64,000 nt of DNA from Epiperipatus broadwayi (Eukaryota; Onychophora; Udeonychophora; Euonychophora; Peripatidae): contig JAQFVV010000564.1 in assembly GCA_028023455.1 (NCBI GenBank), positions 124,001 through 188,000 on the forward strand, read 5' to 3'. Positions 46,810 through 57,659 of this stretch are shown here, piece after piece (the first letter of the stretch is position 1; each line of letters starts with the position of its first letter). Made by a program: the position numbers and the translations under genes. A model generated the notes under the pieces. That model was not told where the DNA came from, did no database searches, and worked only from the letters and a program-made list of their open reading frames with translations.

Positions 46810-48160
46810 CTGAGGTAATAAAGGTATGGTGGCCCGGTTACAATATATAATCATGAATATCAGAACTTTGAAAACAAACTAAATAGTTTTCTATTTCTGT
46901 ATGCAATCCATTGAATAAAGCAATCTTTCATGATTCCATTTTTTCAATCTCTTACTATATAGTTAGTTTAGCACATTTTAAACTTGATAAACAATATTTG
47001 AAAATTTTGTTATAATAAATAAAAATTATTTTATTAAAAATACTTGCCTCCTAATAAGAGATTTTCATTTTTATTCACTTTTTTTAATAAATAGCCAAAC
47101 TGTATATTTTTCCTTTTGATTTTTTCCTATTTCATTTTGTTAAATATTATTTGATAAAAGTAAAATATTAAAGAAAGTTTTATTATAATTCTAATACTCA
47201 AGTTTTTTTTTTTTAATGAATACAAATTTTTATTAATGTTTTTATTATCATTAATAGACATGAAATAATAATAAAATATGTAAAAATGGAATTTTATAGT
47301 GTGCCACATACATTTCATTTACTGCATATATAAAGACTTTAAATAGCCCATTTAAGGACAAAGGTATCTCCTTCAGTGCCTCATAGAGGCACAATAAAGG
47401 TCAAGACCCTAACCATCAGACTTAGCATTTGCCTGGGTGTTGAAGGTTTGAGCATTTTTTCATTTTTGTTTTACCTTATAGTCATTTGCTAAGGATTATT
47501 AGATGGTTCTGAATTAGATCTGGGTCTTCGGTATATATAGGCTTTATTTCTTTGTCTAGTAATTATCTGTTTGACTATAATGTGTGTGTGTTTTTGTGAC
47601 ATAATTTTTAACACCCACATCATGTGTGTATCTTTTAGGGAGGCTGATGATGTACATATATATATATGGGTGTGTGCGCGTGCATGTCTGTTAATTATGT
47701 ATTGTACATATTTTTTCTAATGACTAAAAAAATTTTCTTATTAAAATTTTTTTTCATATCTGTAGGTTCATATAATTTTTAGATATATTTATTTTGACAT
47801 TTTATTCATAAAATAAATAAAACTATCAAAGCATTTTTGAAATGATGATTACAGCTTATTCAACTATAAAGTCTTATCAACTGCAGGAAAAACAAAACTC
47901 TTGGCTAATTGCTTCTAAAATAAGCCAATTTTGAATTCTACCTTCAGCTGAGAAGCAAAAGCATCACTAAATATCATTATCAACATACTGCCCTGGGCTA
48001 AACTAATTTATATAAAATTTGCTCTCATATTGACTTAACTTTTAAAAGCAAGTCAATTCTGCTACAGACAATTTCTAAATGTAATTAAATTCATAATTTT
48101 TTTTTATCTTAAATTATAATTTTGTTATATCTCTAATCGAATATATACTTTAATAATAAA
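46810..48160. other. A+T-rich; possible tRNA-like SINE trace
   Basis: No gene is visible. Around 47380-47450 the minus strand reads GTCTGATGGTTAGGGTC, similar to an A box, without a convincing B box. TG/CG-type microsatellites occur at about 47580-47680. Confidence 0.3.
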
Positions 48161-48164
48161 TTTC

Positions 48165-48235
48165 CACCATTATCAATCCATTACTGGATGAAGATGTTTT
48201 CAAATTTTCACTTGTACTCTTTTTCTAGATATCTT
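48165..48235 (-). pseudogene. RTE LINE 3'-tip fragment
   Basis: ACCATTATCAATCCATTACT (plus strand) is the complement of the RTE tail CAGTGGATTGATAATGG at about 13160-13176. It ends exactly at the target duplication of the full-length LINE, so the younger LINE inserted at the edge of this relic. Confidence 0.5.
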
Positions 48236-48525
48236 AACAATGTATATATATATTTTTTTTATTATGAATATATATTTTTTTTTTATTTAAAAAAAACTAT
48301 ATTTACATTTGATTCAGTACATACATCGTAACAATCATTACTTTAAAAAAATAAATTAAGTTCAAATGTATCCAGTAAATTATATTATCTCCACCTTTCA
48401 TTTAATCAGTGTTCTGTAAGAGCATTCAGCTCCACATTTCACACCTTGTAGGAACATAACCACCCCATACCAATTAAAAACGTTTTTCTTGGCCAAAATT
48501 TCAAACCTTTATAAAACATGTCATC

Positions 48526-51500
48526 TCATTCTTTTTCCATTTTTTTTTCCCAATATATCTTCTTGTTATCAAAGATCAGAGCACACCTAGATATCCATAT
48601 TGCTCTCATTACATGCACAATAACTATGGCATTATGAGGCTTGAATAAAACAATGTTTTCTTTAAATAAGAGTCTTAGATTCACAATAGGCTTATGAAAG
48701 ACCATAGATCTCAAATCACTAAAGGCTGTACATTCCTCCATCAGGTGAAGAAAGGTCTCGTCGGATCTGTTACAGCATTTGCATAGAACATCCAGGCCCA
48801 TTTTCAGCCTTTGTTTTAAAAAAGTGGTGGTTGGCAAAATTCCATTTATCAATCTGAAAATAAATTTCATAACAGACTGTGATGTACAAATAGATTGGAA
48901 ATTTTTTAGAATTTTTTTTAATGAGGCATTGAGCCAGGAGTTTTCATTAGAAAGCTCTCTATTTTTTAGCTCTTTATATTTTAAATTATCTAAGGTCTCT
49001 AAGTTTAGATCATCCTGGATATCCCTGTATGCAATCATCATATCATCAAAATAAGATACTCCGTCCGACCTCAGGTTAGAATCTATATTAATATTCTGTG
49101 TTAGGGCCGAGCGAATTATCGTCAATGATCCTTAAATAAGCTCTTGCCTTAATGAAGCTCACCAATGACTTAGGGTCAATTAAATTGAGACCCCCTTCTC
49201 CAATCGGTAGCTGCATTATTTTAGTAGGTATCAGGCTATACTTCTTACCCCAAATATATCTTTTTGCCAATTGAATGATCTTAGGACTAGTGGCATTAAA
49301 GATTTTCATCCATGGTCCATAGTAAGAGAGCACACCAACAGCAATAGCGTTAAAAACCTTTGCTCTGGTTGTTTCATACAATTTAAATGGGGAGTTTCGA
49401 TGATTTTTACAACCAGTTTGTTCAAATGGGCACTCATTTTAGTTTTAGACAGATAGAGAGGCAACCCTAGAAAGGAGGAAGGCATGCCCAAGAAGTCACA
49501 TGGGATTCTCTTGGCAGTGGCCAATTGCCATGCAGCCGACTTGGAAGATTGAATACATGAGCCTGTAGAGATCTGAAATTTATTTAAGATGTTAAAGATT
49601 CTATGCACACTGGCCACATTCTCGAATATAATAATAACATCATCGACAAAGGCAGTGACATGAACAAAGGCACCAAGCTGCGGTAAGAAAATCCCATTGG
49701 TTGAGGCTTCTATTTCCCTAATCATCGGATCCAGATAAACGGCAAAGAGGAGGGCTGCCAGAGGAGACCCCTGTGGGATCCCCCTTGACGGAACAAAGAA
49801 ATTAGACCGCCTTGCAAAGTTTTTAAGTGCTATTCTCCCGTTGGTCACATAATTGTTGATTGCTGTAATTAGATTCTCCTCACCCTCCACAAGTGGTGCC
49901 AATGAACTAGACAGAAATGACCAATCAACCACATCAAATGCAGATTTAAAGTCTATCTGCATTGCAAAGAATTGAGTTAACTTATTACACCTGGCATATC
50001 TGATTGCATCCTGGATCTTCATAATTGCATCAGTTGCTCTCTTACCTTTAATAGCGTAATGAGCCACTGAAATTCTATTTTTTATTCTATTATACAATTT
50101 CTTCAATATAATTCTAGCAAATATTTTTGAGTCAATGTCCTCGATAGTAATATTTCTCAGGTCATTTACATATGGGATGTGTATATTCCTATTCTTTTTT
50201 ATACAAAAAATTATTCTGTTATTAATCATTGGCTAATCTATTGGTTGTGCACACAACTGATTGTAATATTTTGCAAGCACTTCAATTATCAAGTAAGATA
50301 TTGATTTATAAATTCTGGCAGGTATAGAATCATGAGCAGTAACTGTGTGATTTGATAGTCTAGTTATTTCCTCACTAATATCCAGGTGTGAGATATACTG
50401 CTGATCCTTGGCCACCATCATCCTTGGCCAATGGTCTGAGTTCCTTTCATCATTTCCCATAGTGTTTTGCAGATTTTTATATATGTGCTGATCCACATGC
50501 AGCCCTGACAAAACCTCTCCATTCTCAGTTTTGACACATGTGATACCTCTAGACTGCGGCACATACACCTTGGCATAGTTCAATGTTGGTTTTATGATGC
50601 AGGCAATATTAGGGAGTATCTTTCGCAATCTTATAGCATATATTTCTTCCTGCATTTTCTCATAGATGTCATTATATTCTTCCTGCAGGGAGTTGATAAT
50701 GAGCGATTATTAGATAGAGTAGTTAAAGAATGCAAGGTTTTAGCAATGTCATTTAAGCGGGATTTCATTTGGTTTTGAGACAAATCCAGTTCCATTCCAG
50801 AAGAACAGACATCAGATATAAGTTTTTTCAATCTAATCCAAGCCATACATGGAGACAAGGCTGTTTGCTTAGTGAAGTAACAAGAAGCTGCAATTAAATT
50901 CGATCTCTGATCACAGGTCAAATTGAATGAATTACTAATATTTTTTTTTATGCTAAACTGGTAGCTACATTCTGGATCCCCATCATAGAGCCTTACCACC
51001 AACTTTACACGCAGGTGATCAGAGAAAGCAATAATTGAAGTATCAATTTCAACATCTTTTATCTTAGATCTCGAAATGAAAAACAAATCAATCAGTGATG
51101 AGTAACGACTATTAAAAAAGGTAAAGGCATTTGCTCCATATTTACTTTGTCATGGCAGCACATCAATATCCTGCAAATTATTTTTTAGCTGAACTGGAAT
51201 GTCCTGAAACGTGACATTAAAATCCCCTCCAATTATTACTATTCCTGGACACAGAGTCAAGTGGAACTGCATCTCTTTAATAATTTTGGGCACCTCCCTT
51301 CCTCTATTTGTCGAATAAATTGCTACAACATAGTGCATCTGTTCTTGCATTTGAAAAGAGATTACTATGTGATTGATCTGCATACTTATGATCCGCACCT
51401 TATAAATTTTAGACTTTATATTAATTAGAATGGCAACACCTTGTGCCGGTCTAATGTTCTGCTTGTACAATAATAGACTTTTCCGTTTAATTTGATCAAT

Positions 51501-51674
51501 AAACTGTTCAGGTGTGTTTACATTTATCTTTGATTCTGTTAGAATAGCAATATCAAACTTTTGTGAAGCAAGATAATCAGTAAGCTTTAGTACCTTGTCA
51601 TGGCTGTTGATGCCTCTAACATTAATGGTGACTATATTTAATGACTTATACATAGTGCGATCCAAAGATTTCAT
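48526..51674 (-). pseudogene. LINE ORF2 (endonuclease-reverse transcriptase), broken
   Basis: From the ATG at 51674 the frame encodes an APE-type endonuclease: INVRG (residues 17-21), ILTESK with catalytic E47, GGDFN (149-153), and SDH after the first stop (about 51020). The reverse transcriptase follows with QIDFKSAFD (about 49950), RGIPQGSP (about 49780) and AFVDD (about 49650, the catalytic pair). The C-terminal domain has CKCCNRSDETFLHLMEEC (about 48770). Lesions: an in-frame TGA at 51150 (in a context suggesting CGA to TGA), a frameshift near 50680, a TAG at 50233, and frameshifts near 49380 and 49105. The full length would be about 1,050 residues. It would nick target DNA and copy the LINE RNA in the nucleus if intact. 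Confidence 0.85.
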
Positions 51675-53168
51675 TGCCTTATACTACTATAGCCACTTTC
51701 ATGACCACAATCATTCATATTAACACCAGTCTCATTATGGTATAGATTTACTATTTCCAGTTCCATTTCATTTTGGTTTAGTTTCTCTGTTTCATGTTCT
51801 GACTCAGTTAAAGATGGGTGCCTTCCGGGGACATTTGACAGAAAATGTTCTATTTGCTTTTTTTTTTTTTCCTTTACTTCAGTTTTCTCTATATCAGTTA
51901 TGTCAACATACTTATTATTATCATTATTAATTATGTTGTTTTCCGTTTTCTCTATATCATTTATCTCAACTTATGTTTCTTCATTTTCCATAATTGCTGA
52001 GCTTTCATCAACTAGGCACTGCCTCTGTATTTGAGCAGGTGCAGCATTATCTAGTTCGAGATCATCAATAATTTCCTGCTCGTATATAAGTTCTTCATCA
52101 GGACTATTATTTACAACATTAGCCCAAGATTTTAATGGAGCTATGTTACAGTAGTGATTTAGACGATTGAATTTATTACATTTGACACATGGCCCAGCAT
52201 CACACAGAGCTGCAATGTGACCAATACGATTACATCTAAAACAAACGGGTGGCCTACCTTTAATAATAATGGAGATTGGCATATGATCTTTAAAAATTTT
52301 ATGTGGGATCTGTTCCCTTGAAATGCCCTTGTTCATTTTCAACACAATTGACCAAGAATTTGAGGGGATTTGAAATGCAGTTCCAGGTGTTAATAATCTT
52401 TCCATTTTATTAACTTCGGCATACGACGCTATTTCCGACTTAAAAAACTCAACATCAAAATTAGGCGGAGTATGCAAAACTTTTCCGTAAACTAGGGGGT
52501 TCGGTTCTTTCGAGATGTAATATATTTTCTTATTTTGAATTTTTTTTATCGTTGCCTCCGCTTTTTCTTTTTGATCGGTGGTAAAATACTCAATAGAAAC
52601 AAAACCCCTTGCAGCAAAGAAAGCTGTATGTTTAACGGTATTTAATAAACTATTTTGATCAAGAACCTTAAGGTATTCATTTATATCAGGTTTATCAAGG
52701 ACATGTTCACCGCTGGACTCATTAGATTGCATAATTAAACTAAAAATGGACGTACATGTCGACATACAACTAGTAAATATCCTTTTCCAGTAAGAGTTTA
52801 AGCGAATGAAGGCCCTTGATGGGGGTTGACAAGAAACGTTATCCGCAAGTGTATTATCACTAAAATCTAGATAACTTGTATCCTGTTTATCTGCATTTTC
52901 CCCCCACATGTAAACATAAATCCTCTTCCTTTGTGTCCTGGTTTTTTTCCTTGAATGCACTAATATTATTTTCTTTATCCAGTTTTCTTTTTTTATTGCG
53001 TAGCTCAATACTTTTTACTTCGGTCGTAACGTTATTACTAACGGCTACAGAATTCTCACATGTATTACCTCCATCTTTAGATATTATAGTTTCATCACCT
53101 TTCAAACCTTTATTTATCACCTTGTTCTTTTTTGATGACTTCTTCGTCATATTAAAAATGCACAACAA
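51673..53168 (-). pseudogene. LINE ORF1 (gag-like RNA-binding protein), broken
   Basis: Start at 53168 (MLCIFNMTKKSSKKNK, a lysine-rich N-terminus). The frame shifts near 52905 within a run of six C on the plus strand and continues through a central domain to zinc-knuckle motifs CFRCNRIGHIAALC (CX2CX4HX4C) and CVKCNKFNRLNHYC (about 52255-52150). An in-frame TAA at 51971 interrupts an acidic, low-complexity C-terminal tail that stays open to a TGA at 51673. That TGA overlaps the ORF2 start as ATGA, so ORF2 is probably translated by termination-reinitiation. Total about 498 codons. The product would coat the LINE RNA. Confidence 0.8.
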
Positions 53169-53255
53169 TTACCAACCTGGACAACTTCAGGGAAGAAACG
53201 AAAGCAAACAGGCGGACGCCATTACTCACCGGAAGTCAATAACAATGTATATATA

Positions 53256-54155
53256 AAATTAACTGCAAGTGTAAGTTTAATACAATGATAACACCACAAA
53301 TTAGAGAATAAAAGGTTCCCAAATTATAGCTCAATTTGTTATTTTAGTGGTTAAATATCACATGACCTCTCAAGAAAATAATTATTCAAGCAGGCAATAT
53401 GTAATAATTAATAAATTTTACAAGCCAGTGTTTAGATTGTAATTATATAGAAGATAATCATCCCTCTTTACTAGCACCCTTAAACAATGATGTTAAAACT
53501 GCAAGGATACTAATATATACAAAAGCTTATTACAAATAACAATAGCACCAATTTAGAAAGTAAGGTTTATTAAGCTATAGACTGAAAGCTAAAATATATA
53601 ATTAGGAATCATAAGTTACGATTGTAAATTTATTTATACAAAATTATTGGTTCTCTTGAAGTTTTAAATTTTAAGATATTGTATGTATTCAAGTTAAGTT
53701 TTCTACTTGAAGAGATATTTCAGGTATTTAGATTATATTATAATAAGTCTTGTTGATTATTAATTGGAGATAGTTTGTTCATATCTGCTATTTTATTAAC
53801 ACAATTAATTTTAGCATCTCATATTTAGGATTATAATAATATTTAAAAAATATTTTTTGCACAATATCTGTGTTTGTTAATGCTTATGTTTCAATTTTTG
53901 ATTAGAAAGTTCAGAGAAAGCTTTTTAATCCCTATTGGATAAAGTTATTATATCAATATGAATAAAAGCCAAATTTTCTTTTTGAAAGCTTTAATGTTTG
54001 TATTTTTATCAGCAGCAATAAACTTTAGCTCAAAATTATTGCAAATAACAGCATGATCTTTATAAACTTAAATTGTCAAATTGTTTCTTCTAGAAGTATT
54101 GTAATTTCATTTAACTTCTATTATGCATTGATATATATATATAATACCATTAATC
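53256..54155. other. A+T-rich, nothing recognised
   Basis: No gene or repeat is supported beyond the LINE's target duplication. Confidence 0.4.
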
Positions 54156-54200
54156 GTTTTTACAAACAATCTATAAAATAAAATTTATTTCTTTATATTT

Positions 54201-54245
54201 GCTTATGGTTTCAACTGCCCAGCAGTCATCATCAGAGCTCCAATA
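54201..54245 (-). ncRNA. hammerhead-like motif, family F left end
   Basis: Minus strand: GGAGCT, CTGATGA (54229-54235), TGACTGC-TGG-GCAGTT hairpin, GAAAC, then CATAAGC. Core, stem II and GAAA are good, but no GTC cleavage triplet follows and stem I is poor. Confidence 0.45.
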
Positions 54246-54597
54246 TTTAAATATATATAATGTACAATTAATGCTCATCTACACATACACACTTATATAT
54301 AAGTGTAAAAGACATTAGAATTATATATAAGTATGTATGTATATTATCATAAAACAAATTCTACAAGAGTATGTAAATAATTATCAACTATTACGGTAAT
54401 AAATTTTGGTTTAAAACAATATTACTTCGCTAAGTCAAGTTTCTGATACAGTGTATCTTTGTTAAAGTATGGCTAAAGTGAATATTAGTAAATTTATTAG
54501 CATATCCTCATGTATATAAATGTACATTAAACTAATCACTGATTATAATAGATTTGCATATGTAAATTGACATAACAGTTGACTATGCATGCTTGCT

Positions 54598-54770
54598 AAG
54601 AGGAATGCTATTGGTTCTTAATTTATGGAGTTCTTAGAGTTAATTATATGCCATGCTTCTTGTACTTTTTATTTATTATTATTATTTTTTAGGCAAATAA
54701 TTTTAGCATCAGCAGGTTTAAAGGAATGACCAGATTTTTTTCTCATGATCAACAAATACTGAGCTATAAA
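54598..54770 (-). pseudogene. GIY-YIG endonuclease C-terminus remnant (Penelope-like)
   Basis: After one frameshift the minus strand reads KKSGHSFKPADAKIICLKNN, then KVQEAWHIINSKNSIN. This follows the pattern H..K.GH.F...N.KII.....K.KEA..I......N.. seen at the end of Penelope-type endonuclease ORFs, and matches the remnant at 56648-56835. Several stops. Confidence 0.45.
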
Positions 54771-55009
54771 TGCCTGTTTTAATAACAGTTATAAGCAAGC
54801 ACAAGAAATGGTGATCATGTGAAGCTATAAATGCTATTGCATTTAGCTCTGTTATGTAAATGAGCATGCTGAGTGATTCTTAATTTTAAGTTTGCACATG
54901 TCTCTCCATAGTATCAGACTTTGAAAAACTGACAATCCAGGGTATATACCAATTGAGTTTTATTATCATCATTAATCTACTAATTGTATGATCATATATA
55001 TTTGAATAT

Positions 55010-55055
55010 TGCACTTCTGATGAGGACTGCTTGGCAGTTGAGACTAAGCAAATAT
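55010..55055 (+). ncRNA. hammerhead-like motif, family F right end
   Basis: CTGATGA (55017-55023), GGACTGC-TTG-GCAGTT hairpin, GAGAC where GAAAC is expected. Inverted relative to the left motif. The GAAA to GAGA change and absent cleavage triplet suggest an inactive copy. Confidence 0.4.
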
Positions 55056-56475
55056 AAAAAAAAAAATATTTTATTTTATAGATTGCATTGTAAAGTGTTT
55101 ATTGAAAGTATAAATAATATTTATATACATGGATTGTTTGTCATGAAAACTTACTTTATATAGAAAATTTCCTATAAAAGAGCTGGATGCACCCACATTT
55201 AGTGGATCATGTTACAATTACTTCTAATTGCAGATTGTTAGATATATCACATGACTATTTTGCTCAAAAGTAGAAATGGTAGTTGCTTTTAAAAATAAGT
55301 CCTATTCCTAATATATTAATAGTGAAGCTATTCATACTATAATTGCCAATTTAGATTTTCAAGCTATCCATTTAATTAAGGCATGATATTCTCTTAAGAA
55401 GTGTATTATGATATGAGTAAGTATATTTTTTGATTCTCTGCCAGTGATCATATTAATGATTTGATTAACAGGAAATGTGGCATTTTCTTTGGCAGAATAA
55501 TAAAATGGAATTTGAAACTTCATAAGAAGTACAGGTATAGGGATTTAAAAACAAAAGTTTGGTGATTGACAAGATTTTAGAATAATTGATAGATTAAAAG
55601 AGAGATACCGTCATTGATTAATTATGATCATTTTACATGCATTTAAACCAATTGGAAGGACTTAACAAGTTATAATGCTAGTAAATTAGTGAATTGAAAT
55701 TTCTTATTTTTATAATATATCTATTCTATTGATTCATTTACATATATATAGAGAGAGAATTGTCAAGCTTTTTTTAATCTTAAAAATGAATGTTTCAAGT
55801 TTTAATGAGTTCTTTGCAGAAACTTTAAAATATGATGGTGATATATCAAGTTAAAAATTATTTAATATAGAACTCATGAATTTGTATCATTTGATCTGAT
55901 AAATGGCTATTGTTACACTTTGTAAAAAATAAGGAAGATGCAATAGATCACAGTAAATACCATGTATCAATATTATCCACTTCTGCAAATGATTTATTGA
56001 ATAGATTGCTTCCAATTGTACATAAAGAATACCAGATATTCAGTATGGTTTTAGATAATAAAGGACTATGGTCATTTGGGAAACAAAGATGTGATTTATA
56101 TATTGCTTTTTTAGATTTCGTCAAGATGTTTAAACGTAATACGTTTCTGGCAATATTTGGTAATAGCTAGTTAATCATGAAAGTTTATTCATATCATACA
56201 ATTTTGATGTTATTGGTTGGAATATTATTACTACTGGTAGAAAGTTTGATATATTTGAAATGAAAATTTGTGTTTAACAAGAAGCACACACTAACTCCAT
56301 TGACAATAGTCTTTGGAACAGGTGATAAGTGCTTTCATGAAGTAAGCATCACAATATTTAATGGTATTTTAATTTCAAATAATTAAAAGGATAAACAAAA
56401 GGTTCATTTTTACTTATACATTTATATAATATTAAAATTGTTACACTTTTTCTTATTTTATTTGTAATTAGTTGC

Positions 56476-57265
56476 CAAAATATTTTTAATGTTGGATAAG
56501 GAAAAAGTTTATTCCGTCTATTTATTAAGAGTAACTGAGCACGCTTTTGGCTAGAGAAGTCAGATTCATAGCATTCATAAGGTGGCTGGTATGCTACAAT
56601 ATTTATTGGTAAAATGCTAATAATTTAAATTAAGTGATTTACGTTTTCCATCATTTGAGAATTGGTTGCAATTCTCATTTCTATTAATGGTATGATTGCT
56701 GTTTGCAATAAACCATACTTCCTCTTCCTTCACTTTTTGTTTTCTGTTACCTCACTCCATGCAAACAATTTTAACATTTATTGAATTAAAGATGTAGCCA
56801 GATTTCTCTTCATGCTCCCAAAAAACAGATTTATATTTTGGGTTTTTAGCTCGCTTATATAATTATTTATGTTGGGAGATTCTGGTGTCTATATTTGCCC
56901 TGAGGTTTGTAAGCAGCATTCATTGCTGCATTCGATTTTATATATGATCTGAGGTATTTAATCAGGAAGTATTTTATTTTTGATGTTATTTAGCAATCGA
57001 TTCAAGTTGGGGGGGGGGGGCATGACTTATATGTAAATAACTAATTTAAATAATTAGCATCAATTTAGGTTAGAGGGGTTTTAAGACATATATGTAAATA
57101 ATAATTTAAATAATTACCATTTTACCTATAAATATTGCAGCATACCAGTTATATTATGACTGCTATTGATGTGGCTTCTCTAGTCTAAAGCATGCTCAGC
57201 TATTGTTAATAAATAAAGGGATGGAATAAACTTTTTCCTTAGCCAACATTAAAAATGTTTTCCAC
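56476..57265. mobile_element. foldback element inserted in LINE copy 1
   Basis: Inverted ends of about 140 bp: AATGTTGGATAAGGAAAAAG (about 56491) and CTTTTTCCTTAGCCAACATT (about 57235-57254), with further matching inward past GCTCAG...TAGAGAAG and ATTGTAGCATACCAG-like sequence. It splits the RT domain of a LINE between its fingers and its YxDD motif, so it is younger than that LINE. The interior holds a Penelope-like endonuclease fragment, a poly-G run at 57011 and a pair of direct repeats (ATATGTAAATAA...TTTAAATAATTA) at about 57030 and 57090. Confidence 0.6.
56648..56835 (-). pseudogene. GIY-YIG endonuclease C-terminus remnant (Penelope-like)
   Basis: Minus strand reads SVFWEHEEKSGYIFNSINVK, then KVKEEEVWFIANSNHTINRN, with one in-frame TGA between. 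The EH..KSG.IF...N.KI and KE..FI....TINR pattern matches the C-terminal part of Penelope-type GIY-YIG proteins. No RT domain is visible, so only the tail was captured. Confidence 0.5.
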
Positions 57266-57659
57266 AATTAATTATACATTTATAATGTGCTGATGATTGT
57301 GCTATTTTGTCACTTGAATGCAACCTATAATGGCACTGATTTAGTAATTAATATTCAAAAGCTTTTTAGATTTGATAGTTAACTATTTGGGAATATGAAT
57401 CATCTTAAATATCAGGGCAGTTTTTTTAGATAGAAAAACAGACTTGAGTGTCGAGATGTAATATAGTACAGACTAAAATGTGTTGCTACTTCATATTATT
57501 TTAAAAAGAAGATATATTATTGTAGTGATAAATTACAGTTCAATTAAATTAATAATGTATAGAATTTCTATTTCAAATATCATACATGGAAGTGAGACAT
57601 ATATTTTCTATCATATACCATTCTTACTCTAATCATTTTTGCAAGAAAATTGATGTGTT

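Larger units (their letters stand above)
48251..53240 (-). mobile_element. full-length two-ORF LINE (Tx1/L1-like), 15-bp TSD
   Basis: The exact 15-bp repeat AACAATGTATATATA flanks the element at 48236-48250 and 53241-53255. The 5' end (minus strand, from 53240) is G+C-rich, with a short leader before ORF1. The 3' end is an A-rich tail (T-runs at 48255-48290 on the plus strand). ORF1 is gag-like with zinc knuckles and ORF2 has an APE endonuclease, reverse transcriptase and a C-terminal zinc-binding tail; no RNase H is seen. The clade assignment to the L1/Tx1 group is by general layout only. At about 5 kb it is complete and young but disabled by lesions in both ORFs. Confidence 0.9.
54160..55095 (-). 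mobile_element. family F: Penelope-like remnant between inverted ends
   Basis: The left end (54160-54245) and right end (about 55008-55095) are reverse complements: AATCTATAAAATAAAAT, then a TATTTGCTTA block, then the ribozyme-like motif. Between them, 54598-54770 carries a decayed coding piece resembling the C-terminus of a Penelope-type GIY-YIG endonuclease, and 54770-54825 a fragment of family C. Penelope-like elements are known to have terminal repeats (sometimes inverted) bearing hammerhead motifs, which fits this arrangement. Confidence 0.5.

Noticed and set aside
52876-53256. Plus-strand 126-codon frame over the LINE 5' end
   Set aside because: It is the antisense shadow of LINE ORF1 and its leader; its hydrophobic composition comes from the complement of lysine-rich coding sequence.
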